Shown one piece after another: positions 6,013-6,399 of a stretch of 6,399 nt of DNA (its first letter is position 1; the number at the start of each line of letters is the position of its first letter). The notes under the pieces were generated by a model that made no database searches, was not told the origin of the DNA, and was given only the letters and a program-made list of their open reading frames with translations. The stretch comes from an uncultured Clostridia bacterium (GTDB lineage Bacteria; Bacillota_A; Clostridia; Oscillospirales; Oscillospiraceae), in assembly GCA_946408145.1 (NCBI GenBank), contig CAMJQX010000093.1, forward strand, positions 1-6,399, read 5' to 3'. Made by a program: the position numbers and the translations under genes.

Positions 6013-6357
6013 GTGTACTGGTTTCGACGGGGGCGTGGAGGCAGGAATAGCGGGCGGATGCGCCTAACATCCATAAAATGGGCATTCTTATAAATTAAAG
6101 AACGACGATAACGCTGTTCTTCTCGCTGCTTAATTAGCGAGCGTTCCACCCGGGAGTCCCACGGCCCGGGATGGGGCGTCGATCAGTGGGGAACGTGAGT
6201 GCAGTAAGCTTTGCCTGCGCCACGCATCATGAAGCTACCGAATCCCGCAGCATGGCGGCCTGCGTCGGGGTGAGGGAATGCAAAGGACCGCCTGCGCCCG
6301 GAGAAGTTCCTGTCAAAGTGCTTTCGGACGGGGGTTCGATTCCCCCCACCTCCACCA
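6009..6357 (+). ncRNA. ssrA: Transfer-messenger RNA (tmRNA, one-piece)
   Basis: tmRNA acts as an alanine tRNA and then as a short message to rescue stalled ribosomes, with SmpB. The acceptor stem pairs GGGGGTG (6009-6015) with CACCTCC (6347-6353), followed by A and an encoded CCA (6355-6357). The third pair is G-U, the alanine identity element. The conserved GGTTTCGACGGG (6020-6031) marks the D-like region. The T arm is GGGGG (6330-6334), loop TTCGATT, CCCCC (6342-6346). Helix P2 pairs GGCAGGAA (6040-6047) with TTCCTGTC (6307-6314). GGATG (6056-6060) with CATCC (6068-6072) fits the first pseudoknot. CTCGCT (6122-6127) with AGCGAG (6136-6141) forms the helix holding the tag stop codon in its loop. 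CCCGGG (6149-6154) pairs with CCCGGG (6165-6170). The length of 349 nt is normal. The gene is not permuted into two pieces. Confidence 0.97.
6101..6133 (+). other. tmRNA tag reading frame (proteolysis tag NDDNAVLLAA)
   Basis: The frame AAC GAC GAT AAC GCT GTT, then CTT CTC GCT GCT TAA, encodes NDDNAVLLAA and ends in the hydrophobic-Ala-Ala form that ClpXP recognises. With the alanine carried by tmRNA itself the full tag would be ANDDNAVLLAA, similar in length and pattern to the E. coli tag AANDENYALAA. AAC 6101 is taken as the resume codon because the five bases before it, TAAAG, carry U at -5 and A at -4 as in E. coli. AAG at 6098 is a possible alternative and would add a Lys. Confidence 0.75.
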
Positions 6358-6362
6358 GAGCG

Positions 6363-6392
6363 AAAAACCTGTCACGCAAGTGACAGGTTTTT
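6363..6392 (+). terminator. Intrinsic terminator of ssrA
   Basis: CCTGTCAC (6368-6375) and GTGACAGG (6380-6387) form an 8-bp stem closed by a GCAA tetraloop (6376-6379) of the GNRA type. A-run 6363-6367 and T-run 6388-6392 flank it and extend the pairing. It begins 5 nt after the tmRNA CCA end. This is a textbook rho-independent terminator, and its A-tract could allow partial function in the opposite direction. Confidence 0.93.
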
Positions 6393-6399
6393 GCTTTGT

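Noticed and set aside
5372..6085. 237-codon minus-strand frame across the cyclophilin gene and the ssrA 5' end
   Set aside because: It is antisense to a conserved gene and a structured RNA, and shows no protein family motifs.
6171..6383. 70-codon open frame on the + strand
   Set aside because: It lies inside the tmRNA and its terminator, whose structure fully explains the sequence.
6330..6399. tmRNA 3' end as an integration site for a mobile element
   Set aside because: ssrA 3' ends are common attachment sites, but here the terminator follows directly and no integrase or duplicated 3' end is present in the window.

Overview
The window is a GC-rich chromosomal segment with all recognisable genes on the + strand. 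It most likely comes from a Gram-positive, low-oxygen gut-type Firmicute of the Oscillospiraceae/Ruminococcaceae sort. That placement is inferred from the glgB-glgA-GH13 glycogen cluster, the smpB/ssrA linkage, strong Shine-Dalgarno sites and protein similarity by eye; no species can be named. Coding density is very high, with start/stop overlaps of 4, 13 and 4 nt or near-abutting junctions.

Region 1 (1-4832) is the 3' end of a glycogen operon. It holds the C-terminal half of branching enzyme GlgB (truncated by the window edge), a complete glycogen synthase GlgA, and an 801-residue cytoplasmic GH13 alpha-glucan hydrolase. GlgA extends alpha-1,4 chains, GlgB branches them, and the GH13 enzyme probably trims or degrades them or related maltodextrins. 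The GH13 protein is the most unusual gene. Ahead of a complete catalytic barrel it carries about 100 residues that look like a degenerate piece of glycogen/maltodextrin phosphorylase (GT35), with the active-site motifs altered or deleted.

Region 2 (4833-6399) is a trans-translation (ribosome rescue) module. An extended -10 promoter precedes smpB, which overlaps a cytoplasmic cyclophilin gene by 4 nt. The one-piece tmRNA gene ssrA follows, with its own intrinsic terminator. The 112-nt gap between the cyclophilin gene and ssrA holds two inverted repeats: a 10-bp GC-rich stem-loop, and a perfect 25-bp-arm palindrome whose last four bases are the first four bases of mature tmRNA. I see no convincing separate ssrA promoter there, so ssrA may be processed from a smpB-cyclophilin-ssrA transcript.

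No mobile element, CRISPR array, tRNA or rRNA gene is visible. The two best leads are the phosphorylase-like segment inside the GH13 protein and the long palindrome abutting the tmRNA 5' end.
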